Positions 32,732 to 40,895 of a stretch of 64,000 nucleotides of DNA are shown piece after piece. Positions within the stretch are counted from its first letter, which is position 1; every line of letters starts with the position of its first letter. Below the pieces are notes generated by a model. That model had not been told where the DNA came from, made no database searches, and saw only the letters and a list, made by a program, of their open reading frames with translations. The stretch covers positions 4,881,001 to 4,945,000 of the forward strand of contig NZ_CP011492.1 of NCBI RefSeq assembly GCF_001011035.1, given 5' to 3'. The stretch comes from Streptomyces sp. CNQ-509. Its GTDB lineage: Bacteria; Actinomycetota; Actinomycetes; Streptomycetales; Streptomycetaceae. Made by a program: the position numbers and the translations under genes.

Positions 32732-33217
32732 ATGCCCCCACACCTCCCCGCCCCAGCCCCCACCCCCACTCCGCCCATCCCGCCCCTCCCCGTCCGCCGG
32801 ACCTTCCCCGCCCACCCCCTCTCCGTCCCCCGTGCCCGTCGTGCCGTCCTCGACGCCCTGCCCCGCCCCCACCACCCCCGCCTCCGCGACGATCTCCAGC
32901 TTCTTGTCTCCGAGCTCGTCACCAACGCCGTGCGCCACGGTGCCCAACCCGCCGGCGACCATCTCGTCGAGCTGCTCCTCTGGCCCGCCGACGGTCACTA
33001 CTGGCTCGCCGTCTCCGACCCGGGTCCGGGCCTCCCCGCCCTCTCCCCGGCGCCGCCGGACGCCGCCGACACCGCCTGCGGCGGTCGTGGGCTCCTCCTC
33101 GTCGACGCACTCGCCGCCGCCTGGGGCGTCGTCCCCCGCCGCGTGCGCGGCAAAGCCGTCGTCGCCGGGCTTCCGTTCCCCGCCCCTGACTACGGACGGG
33201 CCCGCGACGGATACTGA
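32732..33217 (+). CDS. Anti-sigma-like ATP-binding protein (HATPase_c_2, RsbW/AbaA type)
   Basis: 161 residues from ATG 32732, with AGGAG 6 nt upstream. The Pro-rich N-terminus (to about residue 20) is followed by the GHKL fold: N-box SELVTNAVRHG, G1 VSDPGPG, G2 GGRGLLLVDALA. It likely binds ATP and works as a switch or anti-sigma kinase. It is divergent from the WhiJ-like regulator, separated by about 209 nt, and completes the regulator/small protein/ATPase set found repeatedly in streptomycetes. Confidence 0.88.
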   Translation: MPPHLPAPAPTPTPPIPPLPVRRTFPAHPLSVPRARRAVLDALPRPHHPRLRDDLQLLVSELVTNAVRHGAQPAGDHLVELLLWPADGHYWLAVSDPGPGLPALSPAPPDAADTACGGRGLLLVDALAAAWGVVPRRVRGKAVVAGLPFPAPDYGRARDGY

Positions 33218-33412
33218 CCGCAGGTATCCGGCCGAGGGGGGAACACCCATGACGCGTGCCGAGATCCCGGGGAATCCCGAGCGGGAGCGGCGATCCCTGG
33301 AAAGGCCCCAGAACTGCCCCCGCCGCCCCTCCGCCGCCCTTCCGCAGTTCCTGCGCCGCCCCTCCGCCGCCCCTGCGTCGCCGCTCCGCGCCCGGCGTGG
33401 TATTTGGGCCGA

Positions 33413-33443
33413 TTGGCGCGAGCCGAGCGCCGTATGGCACACT
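33413..33443 (+). promoter_or_regulatory. Low-confidence promoter candidate for the S10 operon
   Basis: TTGGCG (33413-33418) and CACACT (33438-33443) with a rather long 19-nt spacer. If real, the mRNA has a leader of more than 330 nt before rpsJ. Confidence 0.35.
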
Positions 33444-33449
33444 ATCCGG

Positions 33450-33786
33450 GTTGCTCGGCTGAGCGTCGATGCTGCGCGCCTCCCGCCGGGAGGACCGGAA
33501 GCGAGTCCCACGTATTCGTCGCCCCTCATCAGGGGCGGAAGTACGGGAATCTTCCGGGAAGCGTCAGCGGGGTGCAGGCCAGGGCACTCGGTGGGATCTT
33601 CCCCCCTCTTCCTGCAAGGAAAACTCCTGCGGACCGCGGACCTCCGTGGACGTCCGTAGGAGAAATGCTTTCGCGGGATCAATGCGGGGAGGGTTGCGAC
33701 ACGCCCGACCGCGTGGGTCGGGGAACGGGTACGCGGCGAAACCACCGGGCGCCGGAGCGCTACGAGAACAGGACTGCTGAGAAGCC
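33450..33786 (+). promoter_or_regulatory. Long untranslated leader of the S10 operon
   Basis: The 569-nt gap 33218-33786 holds no convincing gene. Its first part (33290-33400) is a run of CCGCCCCTCCGCC-like repeats. The second part appears to be the S10 leader: complementary segments such as GCCCCTCATCAGGGGC (near 33522) and the hairpin element at 33694. Leader-mediated control by a ribosomal protein is plausible but unproven. Confidence 0.45.
33694..33724 (+). promoter_or_regulatory. Conserved leader hairpin element upstream of rpsJ, shared with the rpsL leader
   Basis: TTGCGACACG is followed by CCCGACC, loop GCGTG, GGTCGGG, 63 nt before rpsJ. Over the first 30 nt it differs from the copy at 15034 by a single base (G for A after GACAC). 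Confidence 0.7.
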
Positions 33787-34095
33787 ATGGCGGGACAGAA
33801 GATCCGCATCCGGCTCAAGGCCTACGACCACGAGGTCATCGACTCCTCGGCGAAGAAGATCGTCGAGACGGTGACCCGCACTGGTGCGTCGGTCGCGGGC
33901 CCGGTGCCGCTGCCCACTGAGAAGAACGTGTACTGCGTCATCAAGTCGCCGCACAAGTACAAGGACTCGCGCGAGCACTTCGAGATGCGCACCCACAAGC
34001 GTCTGATCGACATCCTCGACCCGACCCCCAAGACCGTTGACTCGCTGATGCGCCTGGACCTCCCGGCCGGCGTCGACATCGAGATCAAGCTCTGA
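33787..34095 (+). CDS. rpsJ: 30S ribosomal protein S10
   Basis: 102 residues, the standard length: GQKIRIRLKAYDHEVIDSS, VAGPVPLPTEKNVYCVIKSP and HKRLIDILDPTPKTVDSLMR. S10 is part of the 30S head and also partners NusB in antitermination and binds NusG. First gene of the long ribosomal cluster; rplC begins 14 nt later. Confidence 0.98.
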   Translation: MAGQKIRIRLKAYDHEVIDSSAKKIVETVTRTGASVAGPVPLPTEKNVYCVIKSPHKYKDSREHFEMRTHKRLIDILDPTPKTVDSLMRLDLPAGVDIEIKL

Positions 34096-34109
34096 GAGGT
34101 CGCGAAGAG

Positions 34110-34754
34110 ATGGCTAAGCAGATCAAGGGTGTCCTGGGCGAGAAGCTCGGCATGACCCAGGTCTGGGACGAGAACAACCGTGTCGTCCCCGTGACCGTGG
34201 TCAAGGCCGGCCCCTGCGTCGTCACCCAGGTCCACACCGCAGACTCCGACGGCTACGACGCCGTCCAGATCGCCTTCGGCGAGATCGACCCGCGCAAGGT
34301 GAACAAGCCCCTCAAGGGCCACTTCGCCAAGGCCGACGTCACTCCCCGCCGCCACCTGGTGGAGATCCGCACCGCGGATGCCTCCGAGTACACCCTCGGC
34401 CAGGAGGTGACCGCCGAGACCTTCGAGGCCGGCGTGAAGGTCGACGTGACCGGCAAGAGCAAGGGCAAGGGCTTCGCCGGTGTCATGAAGCGCCACGGCT
34501 TCGCCGGCGGCAAGGCCAGCCACGGCGCCCACCGCGTGCACCGCAAGCCGGGCTCCATCGGTGGCTGCGCCACCCCGGGCCGCGTGTTCAAGGGCATGCG
34601 GATGGCCGGCCGGATGGGCAACCAGCGGGTCACCACCCAGAACCTGACCGTCCACGCCGTTGACGCGGAGAAGGGACTGCTGCTCATCAAGGGCGCCGTC
34701 CCCGGTCCGAACGGCGGCCTCGTCCTGGTCCGTAGCGCGGCCAAGGGGGCCTGA
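34110..34754 (+). CDS. rplC: 50S ribosomal protein L3
   Basis: 214 residues. KGVLGEKLGMTQVWDENNRV at the start, and the central loop reaching the peptidyl-transferase centre (FAGVMKRHGFAGGKASHGAH; HRKPGSIGGCATPGRVFKG). An early 23S assembly protein. GAGAGGTCGCGAAGAG precedes the ATG, and rplD starts 4 nt after its stop. Confidence 0.98.
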   Translation: MAKQIKGVLGEKLGMTQVWDENNRVVPVTVVKAGPCVVTQVHTADSDGYDAVQIAFGEIDPRKVNKPLKGHFAKADVTPRRHLVEIRTADASEYTLGQEVTAETFEAGVKVDVTGKSKGKGFAGVMKRHGFAGGKASHGAHRVHRKPGSIGGCATPGRVFKGMRMAGRMGNQRVTTQNLTVHAVDAEKGLLLIKGAVPGPNGGLVLVRSAAKGA

Positions 34755-34758
34755 GGTA

Positions 34759-35451
34759 ATGAGCACCGTTGACATCCTTTCGCCGGCGGGCGAGAAGGCC
34801 GGGACCGTCGAACTCCCCGCGGAGATCTTCGACGCGCAGGTCAGCATTCCGCTGATCCACCAGGTCGTCACCGCCCAGCTGGCCGCTGCCCGGCAGGGCA
34901 CGCACAAAGTGAAGACCCGCGGCGAGGTCCGCGGCGGCGGCAAGAAGCCGTACCGCCAGAAGGGCACCGGCCGCGCCCGCCAGGGCTCGATCCGCGCCCC
35001 GCAGTTCGCGGGCGGCGGCATCGTGCACGGCCCCGTGCCGCGCGACTACTCGCAGCGGACCCCGAAGAAGATGAAGGCCGCCGCGCTGCGCGGCGCCCTC
35101 TCGGACCGGGCGCGCCTCGGCCGGATCCACGTCGTCACCGGCGTGGTCGACGGCGAGGTCTCGACGAAGGCCGCCAGGACCCTCCTCGGCAAGGTCAGCG
35201 AGCGCAAGAACGTGCTGCTGGTCATCGAGCGGGACGACGACCTGTCGCTGCTGTCCGCCCGGAACCTGCCCGACGTGCACATCCTGGACGCCGGTCAGCT
35301 CAACACGTACGACGTGCTCGTCTCCGACGACGTGGTCTTCACGCAGGCCGCCTTCGAGCGGTTCGTGGCCGGCCCCGTCAAGGGCGGCGGCAAGAGCCAG
35401 TCTCCTGCCGACGAGGTCGAGCTCCAGAAGGCTGAAGGGAGCGACGCCTGA
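34759..35451 (+). CDS. rplD: 50S ribosomal protein L4
   Basis: 230 residues from ATG 34759 (MSTVDILSPAGEKAGTVELP). The exit-tunnel loop KTRGEVRGGGKKPYRQKGTG then RARQGSIRAPQFAGGG is intact. L4 lines the tunnel and in E. coli autoregulates the S10 operon through the leader. Its stop shares a base with the rplW start (TGATG). Confidence 0.97.
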   Translation: MSTVDILSPAGEKAGTVELPAEIFDAQVSIPLIHQVVTAQLAAARQGTHKVKTRGEVRGGGKKPYRQKGTGRARQGSIRAPQFAGGGIVHGPVPRDYSQRTPKKMKAAALRGALSDRARLGRIHVVTGVVDGEVSTKAARTLLGKVSERKNVLLVIERDDDLSLLSARNLPDVHILDAGQLNTYDVLVSDDVVFTQAAFERFVAGPVKGGGKSQSPADEVELQKAEGSDA

Positions 35452-35819
35452 TGGTCGACATGGACAAGACCGGGGCCGAGGCCGCGGACGAGACGGCGGC
35501 GGAGTTCACCGTCACCAGCAAGACCTACGACGACCCGCGCGACGTGCTGCTGAAGCCCGTCGTCTCGGAGAAGAGCTACGCGCTGCTCGACGAGAACAAG
35601 TACACGTTCATCGTCGACCCGCGGGCGAACAAGACCCAGATCCGGCAGGCCGTGGAGAAGGTCTTCCAGGTCAAGGTCATCGGGGTCAACACGATCAACC
35701 GCCAGGGCAAGCGCAAGCGCACCCGCACCGGCTACGGCAAGCGCGCCGACACCAAGCGCGCCATCGTGACCGTCGCCGAGGGCGAGCGCATCGACATCTT
35801 CGGCGGCCCGGTCTCCTGA
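35451..35819 (+). CDS. rplW: 50S ribosomal protein L23
   Basis: 122 residues. After an acidic N-terminal extension (to about residue 27) the L23 fold begins: DPRDVLLKPVVSEKSYALLD, ENKYTFIVDPRANKTQIRQA, VNTINRQGKRKRTRTGYGKR. L23 sits at the tunnel exit and docks trigger factor and SRP. An in-frame ATG at 35460 could be the true start. Confidence 0.96.
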   Translation: MVDMDKTGAEAADETAAEFTVTSKTYDDPRDVLLKPVVSEKSYALLDENKYTFIVDPRANKTQIRQAVEKVFQVKVIGVNTINRQGKRKRTRTGYGKRADTKRAIVTVAEGERIDIFGGPVS

Positions 35820-35862
35820 CGGGGACCGACAGGGCTGTCCGTCACGGACGAGGACTGAAGAA

Positions 35863-36699
35863 ATGGGTATCCGCAAGTACAAGCCGACGACTCCTGGCCG
35901 TCGTGGCGCCAGCGTCGCCGACTTCGTCGAGGTAACGCGGTCCACGCCGGAGAAGTCGCTGGTCCGCCCGCTGCACAGCAAGGGCGGCCGAAACAATTCC
36001 GGTCGTGTGACCGTCCGCCACCAGGGCGGTGGCCACAAGCGCGCCTTCCGCGTGATCGACTTCCGTCGGCACGACAAGGACGGCGTCCCCGCTCGGGTCG
36101 CGCACATCGAGTACGACCCGAACCGCACCGCGCGCATCGCGCTGCTGCACTACGCCGACGGCGAGAAGCGCTACATCCTCGCGCCGGCCGGCCTGAAGCA
36201 GGGCGACCGGATCGAGAACGGCGCCGGCGCGGACATCAAGCCGGGCAACGCGATGCCGCTGCGCAACATCCCGGTCGGTACCGTCATCCACGCCATCGAG
36301 CTGAAGCCCGGCGGCGGCGCGAAGTTCGCCCGCTCCGCCGGTGCGCACGTGCAGCTTCTGGCGAAGGAGGGCCGCATGGCCCACCTGCGGATGCCGTCCG
36401 GCGAGATCCGGCTGGTCGACATCCGCTGCCGCGCCACGGTCGGCGAGGTCGGCAACGCCGAGCAGTCGAACATCAACTGGGGCAAGGCCGGCCGCATGCG
36501 CTGGAAGGGCGTGCGCCCGACCGTCCGCGGTGTCGTGATGAACCCGATCGACCACCCGCACGGCGGTGGCGAGGGCAGGACCTCCGGTGGTCGCCACCCG
36601 GTCTCGCCCTGGGGCCAGAAGGAAGGTCGTACGCGTTCGCCGAAGAAGGCGAGCAACAAGTACATCGTCCGCCGCCGCAAGACGAACAAGAAGCGCTAG
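35863..36699 (+). CDS. rplB: 50S ribosomal protein L2
   Basis: 278 residues. GRVTVRHQGGGHKRAFRVID, VIHAIELKPGGGAKFARSAG and the C-terminal active-centre region NPIDHPHGGGEGRTSGGRHP with the conserved histidine of HPHGGGEG. L2 is essential for peptidyl transferase assembly and subunit joining. rpsS follows after 17 nt. Confidence 0.98.
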   Translation: MGIRKYKPTTPGRRGASVADFVEVTRSTPEKSLVRPLHSKGGRNNSGRVTVRHQGGGHKRAFRVIDFRRHDKDGVPARVAHIEYDPNRTARIALLHYADGEKRYILAPAGLKQGDRIENGAGADIKPGNAMPLRNIPVGTVIHAIELKPGGGAKFARSAGAHVQLLAKEGRMAHLRMPSGEIRLVDIRCRATVGEVGNAEQSNINWGKAGRMRWKGVRPTVRGVVMNPIDHPHGGGEGRTSGGRHPVSPWGQKEGRTRSPKKASNKYIVRRRKTNKKR

Positions 36700-36716
36700 G
36701 AGCGGGTGGAGTAGAG

Positions 36717-36998
36717 ATGCCGCGCAGTCTGAAGAAGGGGCCCTTCGTCGACGACCACCTCATCAAGAAGGTGGACACGCAGAACGAAGCAGGCACCAAG
36801 AACGTCATCAAGACCTGGTCCCGCCGCTCGATGATCGTCCCGGCCATGCTGGGGCACACGATCGCGGTGCACGACGGCAAGAAGCACGTCCCGGTGTTCG
36901 TCACCGAGTCGATGGTCGGGCACAAGCTCGGCGAGTTCGCGCCTACCCGCACCTTCAAGGGCCACGTCAAGGACGACCGCAAGTCGCGTCGTCGCTGA
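36717..36998 (+). CDS. rpsS: 30S ribosomal protein S19
   Basis: 93 residues: PRSLKKGPFVDDHLIKKVDT, WSRRSMIVPAMLGHTIAVHD, GHKLGEFAPTRTFKGHVKDD. Binds the 30S head with S13 near the A-site tRNA. Followed by rplV after a short gap. Confidence 0.98.
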   Translation: MPRSLKKGPFVDDHLIKKVDTQNEAGTKNVIKTWSRRSMIVPAMLGHTIAVHDGKKHVPVFVTESMVGHKLGEFAPTRTFKGHVKDDRKSRRR

Positions 36999-37041
36999 CC
37001 TGCGGAGTGCGAAGACCATGACTCACATTGAAGGGACAACC

Positions 37042-37389
37042 ATGGAAGCCAGGGCCTCCGCGCGCTATGTGCGCGTCACGCCCATGAAGGCCCGCCGTGT
37101 GGTGGACCTCATCCGTGGCATGAACGCCACGGAGGCTCAGGCGGTCCTGCGTTTCGCCCCGCAGGCCGCGAGCGTGCCCGTCGGCAAGGTGCTGGACAGC
37201 GCCATCGCCAACGCGGCGCACAACTACGACCACACCGACGTCGACAGCCTCTTCGTCAAGGAGGCGTACGTCGACGAGGGCCCGACCTGGAAGCGGTTCC
37301 GGCCCCGCGCGCAGGGCCGGGCGTACCGGATCCGCAAGCGCACCAGCCACATCACGCTGGTCGTCGGCAGCAAGGAAGGGACCCGGTAA
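37042..37389 (+). CDS. rplV: 50S ribosomal protein L22
   Basis: 115 residues from ATG 37042 (MEARASARYVRVTPMKARRV), chosen because AAGGGA sits 6 nt upstream. An in-frame ATG at 37018 would add MTHIEGTT. The tunnel hairpin GPTWKRFRPRAQGRAYRIRK is intact, with no macrolide-resistance type insertion. Its stop overlaps the rpsC start by one base. Confidence 0.96.
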   Translation: MEARASARYVRVTPMKARRVVDLIRGMNATEAQAVLRFAPQAASVPVGKVLDSAIANAAHNYDHTDVDSLFVKEAYVDEGPTWKRFRPRAQGRAYRIRKRTSHITLVVGSKEGTR

Positions 37390-38249
37390 TGGGCCAGAAG
37401 GTAAACCCGCACGGGTTCCGGCTTGGCATCACCACCGACTTCAAGTCGCGCTGGTATGCCGACAAGCTGTACAAGGACTACATCAAGGAAGACGTCGCCA
37501 TCCGCCGGATGATGACGCAGGGCATGGAGCGCGCCGGCATCTCCAAGGTGGAGATCGAGCGCACCCGTGACCGCGTCCGCGTCGACATCCACACCGCCCG
37601 GCCGGGCATCGTCATCGGCCGCCGCGGCGCGGAGGCCGACCGGATCCGCGGCGACCTGGAGAAGCTCACCGGCAAGCAGGTGCAGCTCAACATCCTTGAG
37701 GTGAAGAACCCCGAGACCGACGCGCAGCTCGTGGCCCAGGCCGTCGCCGAGCAGCTCTCCTCGCGCGTCTCCTTCCGCCGGGCCATGCGCAAGAGCATGC
37801 AGTCCGCGATGAAGGCGGGCGCCAAGGGCATCAAGATCCAGTGCGGCGGGCGGCTCGGCGGCGCCGAGATGTCCCGCTCGGAGTTCTACCGCGAAGGCCG
37901 TGTGCCCCTGCACACCCTGCGCGCCAACGTGGACTACGGCTTCTTCGAGGCCCGTACGACCTTCGGCCGCATCGGCGTGAAGGTCTGGATCTACAAGGGC
38001 GACGTGAAGAACATCGCCGAGGTCCGCGCCGAGAACGCCGCGGCCCGCGCCGGCAACCGCCCGTCCCGCGGTGGCGGCGGCGGTGGCGACCGTCCGCGTC
38101 GCGGCGGTGAGCGCGGTGGCCGCGGCCGTCGTCCGCAGCGTGAGCAGCAGCAGGCTCCGGCTGCCGAGGCCCCCCGGGCCGAGGCCGCAGGCACCGCCGC
38201 CGGTAGTGCCGCGGGCTCTGCTACCGACAGCACCGGAACGGAGGGCTGA
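37389..38249 (+). CDS. rpsC: 30S ribosomal protein S3
   Basis: 286 residues. MGQKVNPHGFRLGITTDFKS, KH domain (RPGIVIGRRGAEADRIRGDL) and the C-terminal S3 domain (CGGRLGGAEMSRSEFYREGR; HTLRANVDYGFFEARTTFGR). Residues about 216-286 form a Gly/Arg then Ala/Glu/Thr-rich tail, longer than in many bacteria but usual in Streptomyces. S3 lies at the mRNA entry and has helicase activity with S4 and S5. Confidence 0.98.
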   Translation: MGQKVNPHGFRLGITTDFKSRWYADKLYKDYIKEDVAIRRMMTQGMERAGISKVEIERTRDRVRVDIHTARPGIVIGRRGAEADRIRGDLEKLTGKQVQLNILEVKNPETDAQLVAQAVAEQLSSRVSFRRAMRKSMQSAMKAGAKGIKIQCGGRLGGAEMSRSEFYREGRVPLHTLRANVDYGFFEARTTFGRIGVKVWIYKGDVKNIAEVRAENAAARAGNRPSRGGGGGGDRPRRGGERGGRGRRPQREQQQAPAAEAPRAEAAGTAAGSAAGSATDSTGTEG

Positions 38250-38252
38250 CCC

Positions 38253-38672
38253 ATGCTCATCCCTCGCAGGGTCAAGCATCGCAAGCAGCACCACCCGAAG
38301 CGCCGCGGTCTCGCCAAGGGCGGCACCGAGCTGGCGTTCGGCGACTACGGCATCCAGGCCGCCACGGCCGCGTACGTCACCAACCGGCAGATCGAGGCCG
38401 CGCGTATCGCCATGACGCGGCACATCAAGCGTGGCGGCAAGGTGTGGATCAACATCTACCCGGACCGCCCGCTGACGAAGAAGCCCGCCGAGACCCGCAT
38501 GGGCTCCGGCAAGGGCTCGCCGGAGTGGTGGGTCGCGAACGTCAAGCCCGGGCGCGTGATGTTCGAGCTGTCGTACCCGAACGAGAAGACCGCTCGTGAG
38601 GCGCTGACCCGCGCGGCTCACAAGCTTCCGATGAAGTGCCGGATCGTCCGGCGCGAGGGTGGTGAGTCGTGA
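38253..38672 (+). CDS. rplP: 50S ribosomal protein L16
   Basis: 139 residues: MLIPRRVKHRKQHHPKRRGL, GGKVWINIYPDRPLTKKPAE, GSGKGSPEWWVANVKPGRVM. Binds 23S near the A-site tRNA elbow. The stop overlaps the rpmC start (TGATG). Confidence 0.98.
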   Translation: MLIPRRVKHRKQHHPKRRGLAKGGTELAFGDYGIQAATAAYVTNRQIEAARIAMTRHIKRGGKVWINIYPDRPLTKKPAETRMGSGKGSPEWWVANVKPGRVMFELSYPNEKTAREALTRAAHKLPMKCRIVRREGGES

Positions 38673-38899
38673 TGGCCGCCGGTACCAAGGCGACCGAGCT
38701 GCGTGAGCTCTCCAACGATGACCTCGTGGAGAAGCTGCGCGAGGCCAAGGAAGAGCTGTTCAACCTCCGCTTCCAGGCGGCGACCGGACAGCTCGAGAAC
38801 CACGGCCGGCTGAAGGCCGTCCGCAAGGACATCGCCCGGATCTACACCCTGATGCGCGAGCGTGAGCTGGGCATCGACACGGTGGAGAGCGCCTCATGA
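38672..38899 (+). CDS. rpmC: 50S ribosomal protein L29
   Basis: 75 residues from ATG 38672 (MAAGTKATELRELSNDDLVE); a GTG one codon earlier is also open. Two-helix L29 fold with KEELFNLRFQAATGQLENHG and RKDIARIYTLMRERELG. Sits by the tunnel exit next to L23. Its end overlaps rpsQ by 4 nt (ATGA). Confidence 0.97.
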   Translation: MAAGTKATELRELSNDDLVEKLREAKEELFNLRFQAATGQLENHGRLKAVRKDIARIYTLMRERELGIDTVESAS

Positions 38900-39183
38900 G
38901 CGAGACGAATGTGACCGAAGAGACCAAGACCGAGCGCGGCTTCCGCAAGACCCGTGAGGGTCTCGTCGTCAGCGACAAGATGGACAAGACCGTCGTCGTC
39001 GCCGTCGAGGACCGCGTCAAGCACGCGCTGTACGGCAAGGTCATCCGCCGTACGACCAAGTACAAGGCGCACGACGAGCAGAACAGCTGCGGCGTCGGCG
39101 ACCGCGTCCTCCTCATGGAGACCCGGCCGCTGTCGGCGACCAAGCGCTGGCGCGTCGTCGAGGTGCTCGAGAAGGCCAAGTAA
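38896..39183 (+). CDS. rpsQ: 30S ribosomal protein S17
   Basis: 95 residues. After a short charged N-terminus the OB fold reads KTREGLVVSDKMDKTVVVAV, HALYGKVIRRTTKYKAHDEQ, VLLMETRPLSATKRWRVVEV. A primary 16S binder. A 99-nt gap with a hairpin separates it from rplN, the point where the S10 and spc operons divide in E. coli. Confidence 0.97.
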   Translation: MSETNVTEETKTERGFRKTREGLVVSDKMDKTVVVAVEDRVKHALYGKVIRRTTKYKAHDEQNSCGVGDRVLLMETRPLSATKRWRVVEVLEKAK

Positions 39184-39188
39184 GTATT

Positions 39189-39207
39189 CCTGGGGGGAGC
39201 CCCCAGG
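39189..39207 (+). terminator. Tight hairpin between rpsQ and rplN
   Basis: CCTGGGGG, loop GAG, CCCCCAGG. A perfect 8-bp stem at the S10/spc junction. It could attenuate or stabilise the upstream mRNA. Strength as a terminator is uncertain without a T-run. Confidence 0.5.
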
Positions 39208-39282
39208 ACGGTTCCGCCAGGCTCGGCGGGTCCCCGCTACCACGGGTCCCGCCGGGAACCGGCAGACGATCAGGAGATAGAC

Positions 39283-39651
39283 GTGATCCAGCAGGAGTCG
39301 CGACTCAAGGTCGCCGACAACACGGGTGCAAAGGAGATTCTTTGCATCCGTGTGCTCGGCGGATCGGGCCGCCGCTACGCGGGTATCGGTGACGTGGTCG
39401 TCGCCACCGTCAAGGATGCGATCCCGGGTGGCAACGTCAAGAAGGGCGACGTCGTCAAGGCGGTCGTCGTGCGCACCGTCAAGGAGCGCCGCCGGCCGGA
39501 CGGCTCGTACATCCGCTTCGACGAGAACGCCGCCGTCATCCTCAAGGCCGACGGCGACCCCCGCGGCACCCGTATCTTCGGCCCGGTCGGCCGTGAGCTG
39601 CGCGAGAAGAGGTTCATGAAGATCATCTCGCTCGCGCCGGAGGTGCTGTAG
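39283..39651 (+). CDS. rplN: 50S ribosomal protein L14
   Basis: 122 residues from GTG 39283, with AGGAGATAGAC upstream. IQQESRLKVADNTGAKEILC, GDVVKAVVVRTVKERRRPDG, RIFGPVGRELREKRFMKIIS. Forms part of the inter-subunit bridge and the RsfS binding site. First gene of the spc-type group. Confidence 0.98.
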   Translation: MIQQESRLKVADNTGAKEILCIRVLGGSGRRYAGIGDVVVATVKDAIPGGNVKKGDVVKAVVVRTVKERRRPDGSYIRFDENAAVILKADGDPRGTRIFGPVGRELREKRFMKIISLAPEVL

Positions 39652-39654
39652 CAC

Positions 39655-39978
39655 ATGAAGATCAAGAAGGGCGACCTGGTTCAGGTCATCACCGGCAAGG
39701 ACAGGGGCAAGCAGGGCAAGGTCATCGCGGCCTTCCCGCGCGAGGACCGCGTCCTGGTCGAGGGTGTCAACCGGGTCAAGAAGCACACCAAGGCCGGCCA
39801 GACGGCCCGCGGGTCCAAGACCGGCGGGATCATCACGACCGAGGCCCCCGTTCACGTCAGCAACGTTCAGCTGGTGGTGGAGAAGGACGGCCAGAAGGTC
39901 GTGACCCGGGTCGGCTACCGCTTCGACGACGAGGGCAACAAGATCCGCGTTGCCAAGCGGACGGGTGAGGACATCTGA
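39655..39978 (+). CDS. rplX: 50S ribosomal protein L24
   Basis: 107 residues with the KOW motif at the start (KKGDLVQVITGKDRGKQGKV) and VEGVNRVKKHTKAGQTARGS. An assembly initiator for the 50S subunit. Starts 3 nt after rplN, and its stop overlaps rplE by one base. Confidence 0.98.
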   Translation: MKIKKGDLVQVITGKDRGKQGKVIAAFPREDRVLVEGVNRVKKHTKAGQTARGSKTGGIITTEAPVHVSNVQLVVEKDGQKVVTRVGYRFDDEGNKIRVAKRTGEDI

Positions 39979-40553
39979 TGACTGCCACCACTGCGACCGC
40001 CGCGGGCACGCCCCCGCGTCTCAAGCAGCGCTACCGGGACGAGATCCAGGCCAAGCTGAAGGACGAGTTCTCGTACGAGAACGTCATGCAGATCCCCGGC
40101 CTGACCAAGATCGTGGTCAACATGGGCGTGGGCGACGCCGCCCGCGACTCCAAGCTGATCGAGGGCGCCATCAAGGACCTCGCCACGATCACCGGCCAGA
40201 AGCCGTCCGTGACCAAGGCCCGGAAGTCCATCGCGCAGTTCAAGCTCCGCGAGGGCATGCCGATCGGCGCCCACGTCACGCTCCGCGGCGACCGGATGTG
40301 GGAGTTCCTCGACCGGCTGCTGTCGCTCGCGCTGCCGCGCATCCGCGACTTCCGCGGCCTGTCGCCGAAGCAGTTCGACGGCCGGGGCAACTACACCTTC
40401 GGTCTCACGGAGCAGGTCATGTTCCACGAGATCGACCCTGACAAGATCGACCGGGTCCGGGGCATGGACATCACCGTGGTCACCACGGCGAGCAACGACG
40501 ACGAGGGCCGTGCCCTGCTTCGTCTCCTCGGCTTCCCGTTCAAGGAGGCATGA
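39978..40553 (+). CDS. rplE: 50S ribosomal protein L5
   Basis: 191 residues. After about 10 extra N-terminal residues the L5 fold begins: RLKQRYRDEIQAKLKDEFSY, PGLTKIVVNMGVGDAARDSK, the P-site loop TGQKPSVTKARKSIAQFKLR, and DITVVTTASNDDEGRALLRL. Binds 5S rRNA and contacts P-site tRNA. Confidence 0.98.
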   Translation: MTATTATAAGTPPRLKQRYRDEIQAKLKDEFSYENVMQIPGLTKIVVNMGVGDAARDSKLIEGAIKDLATITGQKPSVTKARKSIAQFKLREGMPIGAHVTLRGDRMWEFLDRLLSLALPRIRDFRGLSPKQFDGRGNYTFGLTEQVMFHEIDPDKIDRVRGMDITVVTTASNDDEGRALLRLLGFPFKEA

Positions 40554-40556
40554 GCC

Positions 40557-40742
40557 GTGGCAAAGAAGGCCCTGATCGCGAAGGCCGGCCGTAAGCCGAA
40601 GTTCAAGGTGCGCGGTTACACGCGCTGCCAGCGCTGCGGCCGTCCGCACTCCGTGTACCGCAAGTTCGGCCTGTGCCGCGTGTGCCTGCGTGAGATGGCG
40701 CACCGGGGCGAGCTGCCGGGCGTGACCAAGAGCTCCTGGTGA
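40557..40742 (+). CDS. rpsN: 30S ribosomal protein S14, zinc-binding type (uS14 type Z)
   Basis: 61 residues from GTG 40557. The short zinc-ribbon form: YTRCQRCGRPHSVYRKFGLC then RVCLREMAH, giving a Cys-x2-Cys ... Cys-x2-Cys site. Streptomycetes usually carry a zinc-independent paralogue under Zur control elsewhere; this is the housekeeping copy in the spc cluster. Confidence 0.97.
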   Translation: MAKKALIAKAGRKPKFKVRGYTRCQRCGRPHSVYRKFGLCRVCLREMAHRGELPGVTKSSW

Positions 40743-40804
40743 TCCGCCGGATCACCGGGACGCTTTGACCGACTACTACGCCGTAGGTCCCCGCACCACA
40801 CCCT

Positions 40805-40823
40805 CCCCCAGCTTCGCTGGGGG
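40805..40823 (+). terminator. Hairpin in the rpsN-rpsH gap
   Basis: CCCCCAGC, loop TTC, GCTGGGGG, followed by a further CACCCCCAG that could pair in competition. The 153-nt gap 40743-40895 holds no gene. The element looks like a small dispersed palindrome and not a dedicated terminator, since the operon continues. Confidence 0.5.
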
Positions 40824-40895
40824 CACCCCCAGACCCGGGGGCCGGGGTGGGTCGGATGTTCGGAAACCGCGGCGAGAGAGGCCGAAGGCCATCAC

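Noticed and set aside
33249..33659. Open frame of 136 codons before rpsJ starting MTRAEIPGNP, with a fair binding site
   Set aside because: It runs into the probable S10 promoter and leader, is low complexity (Pro/Ala/Arg), and has no counterpart I know at this locus.
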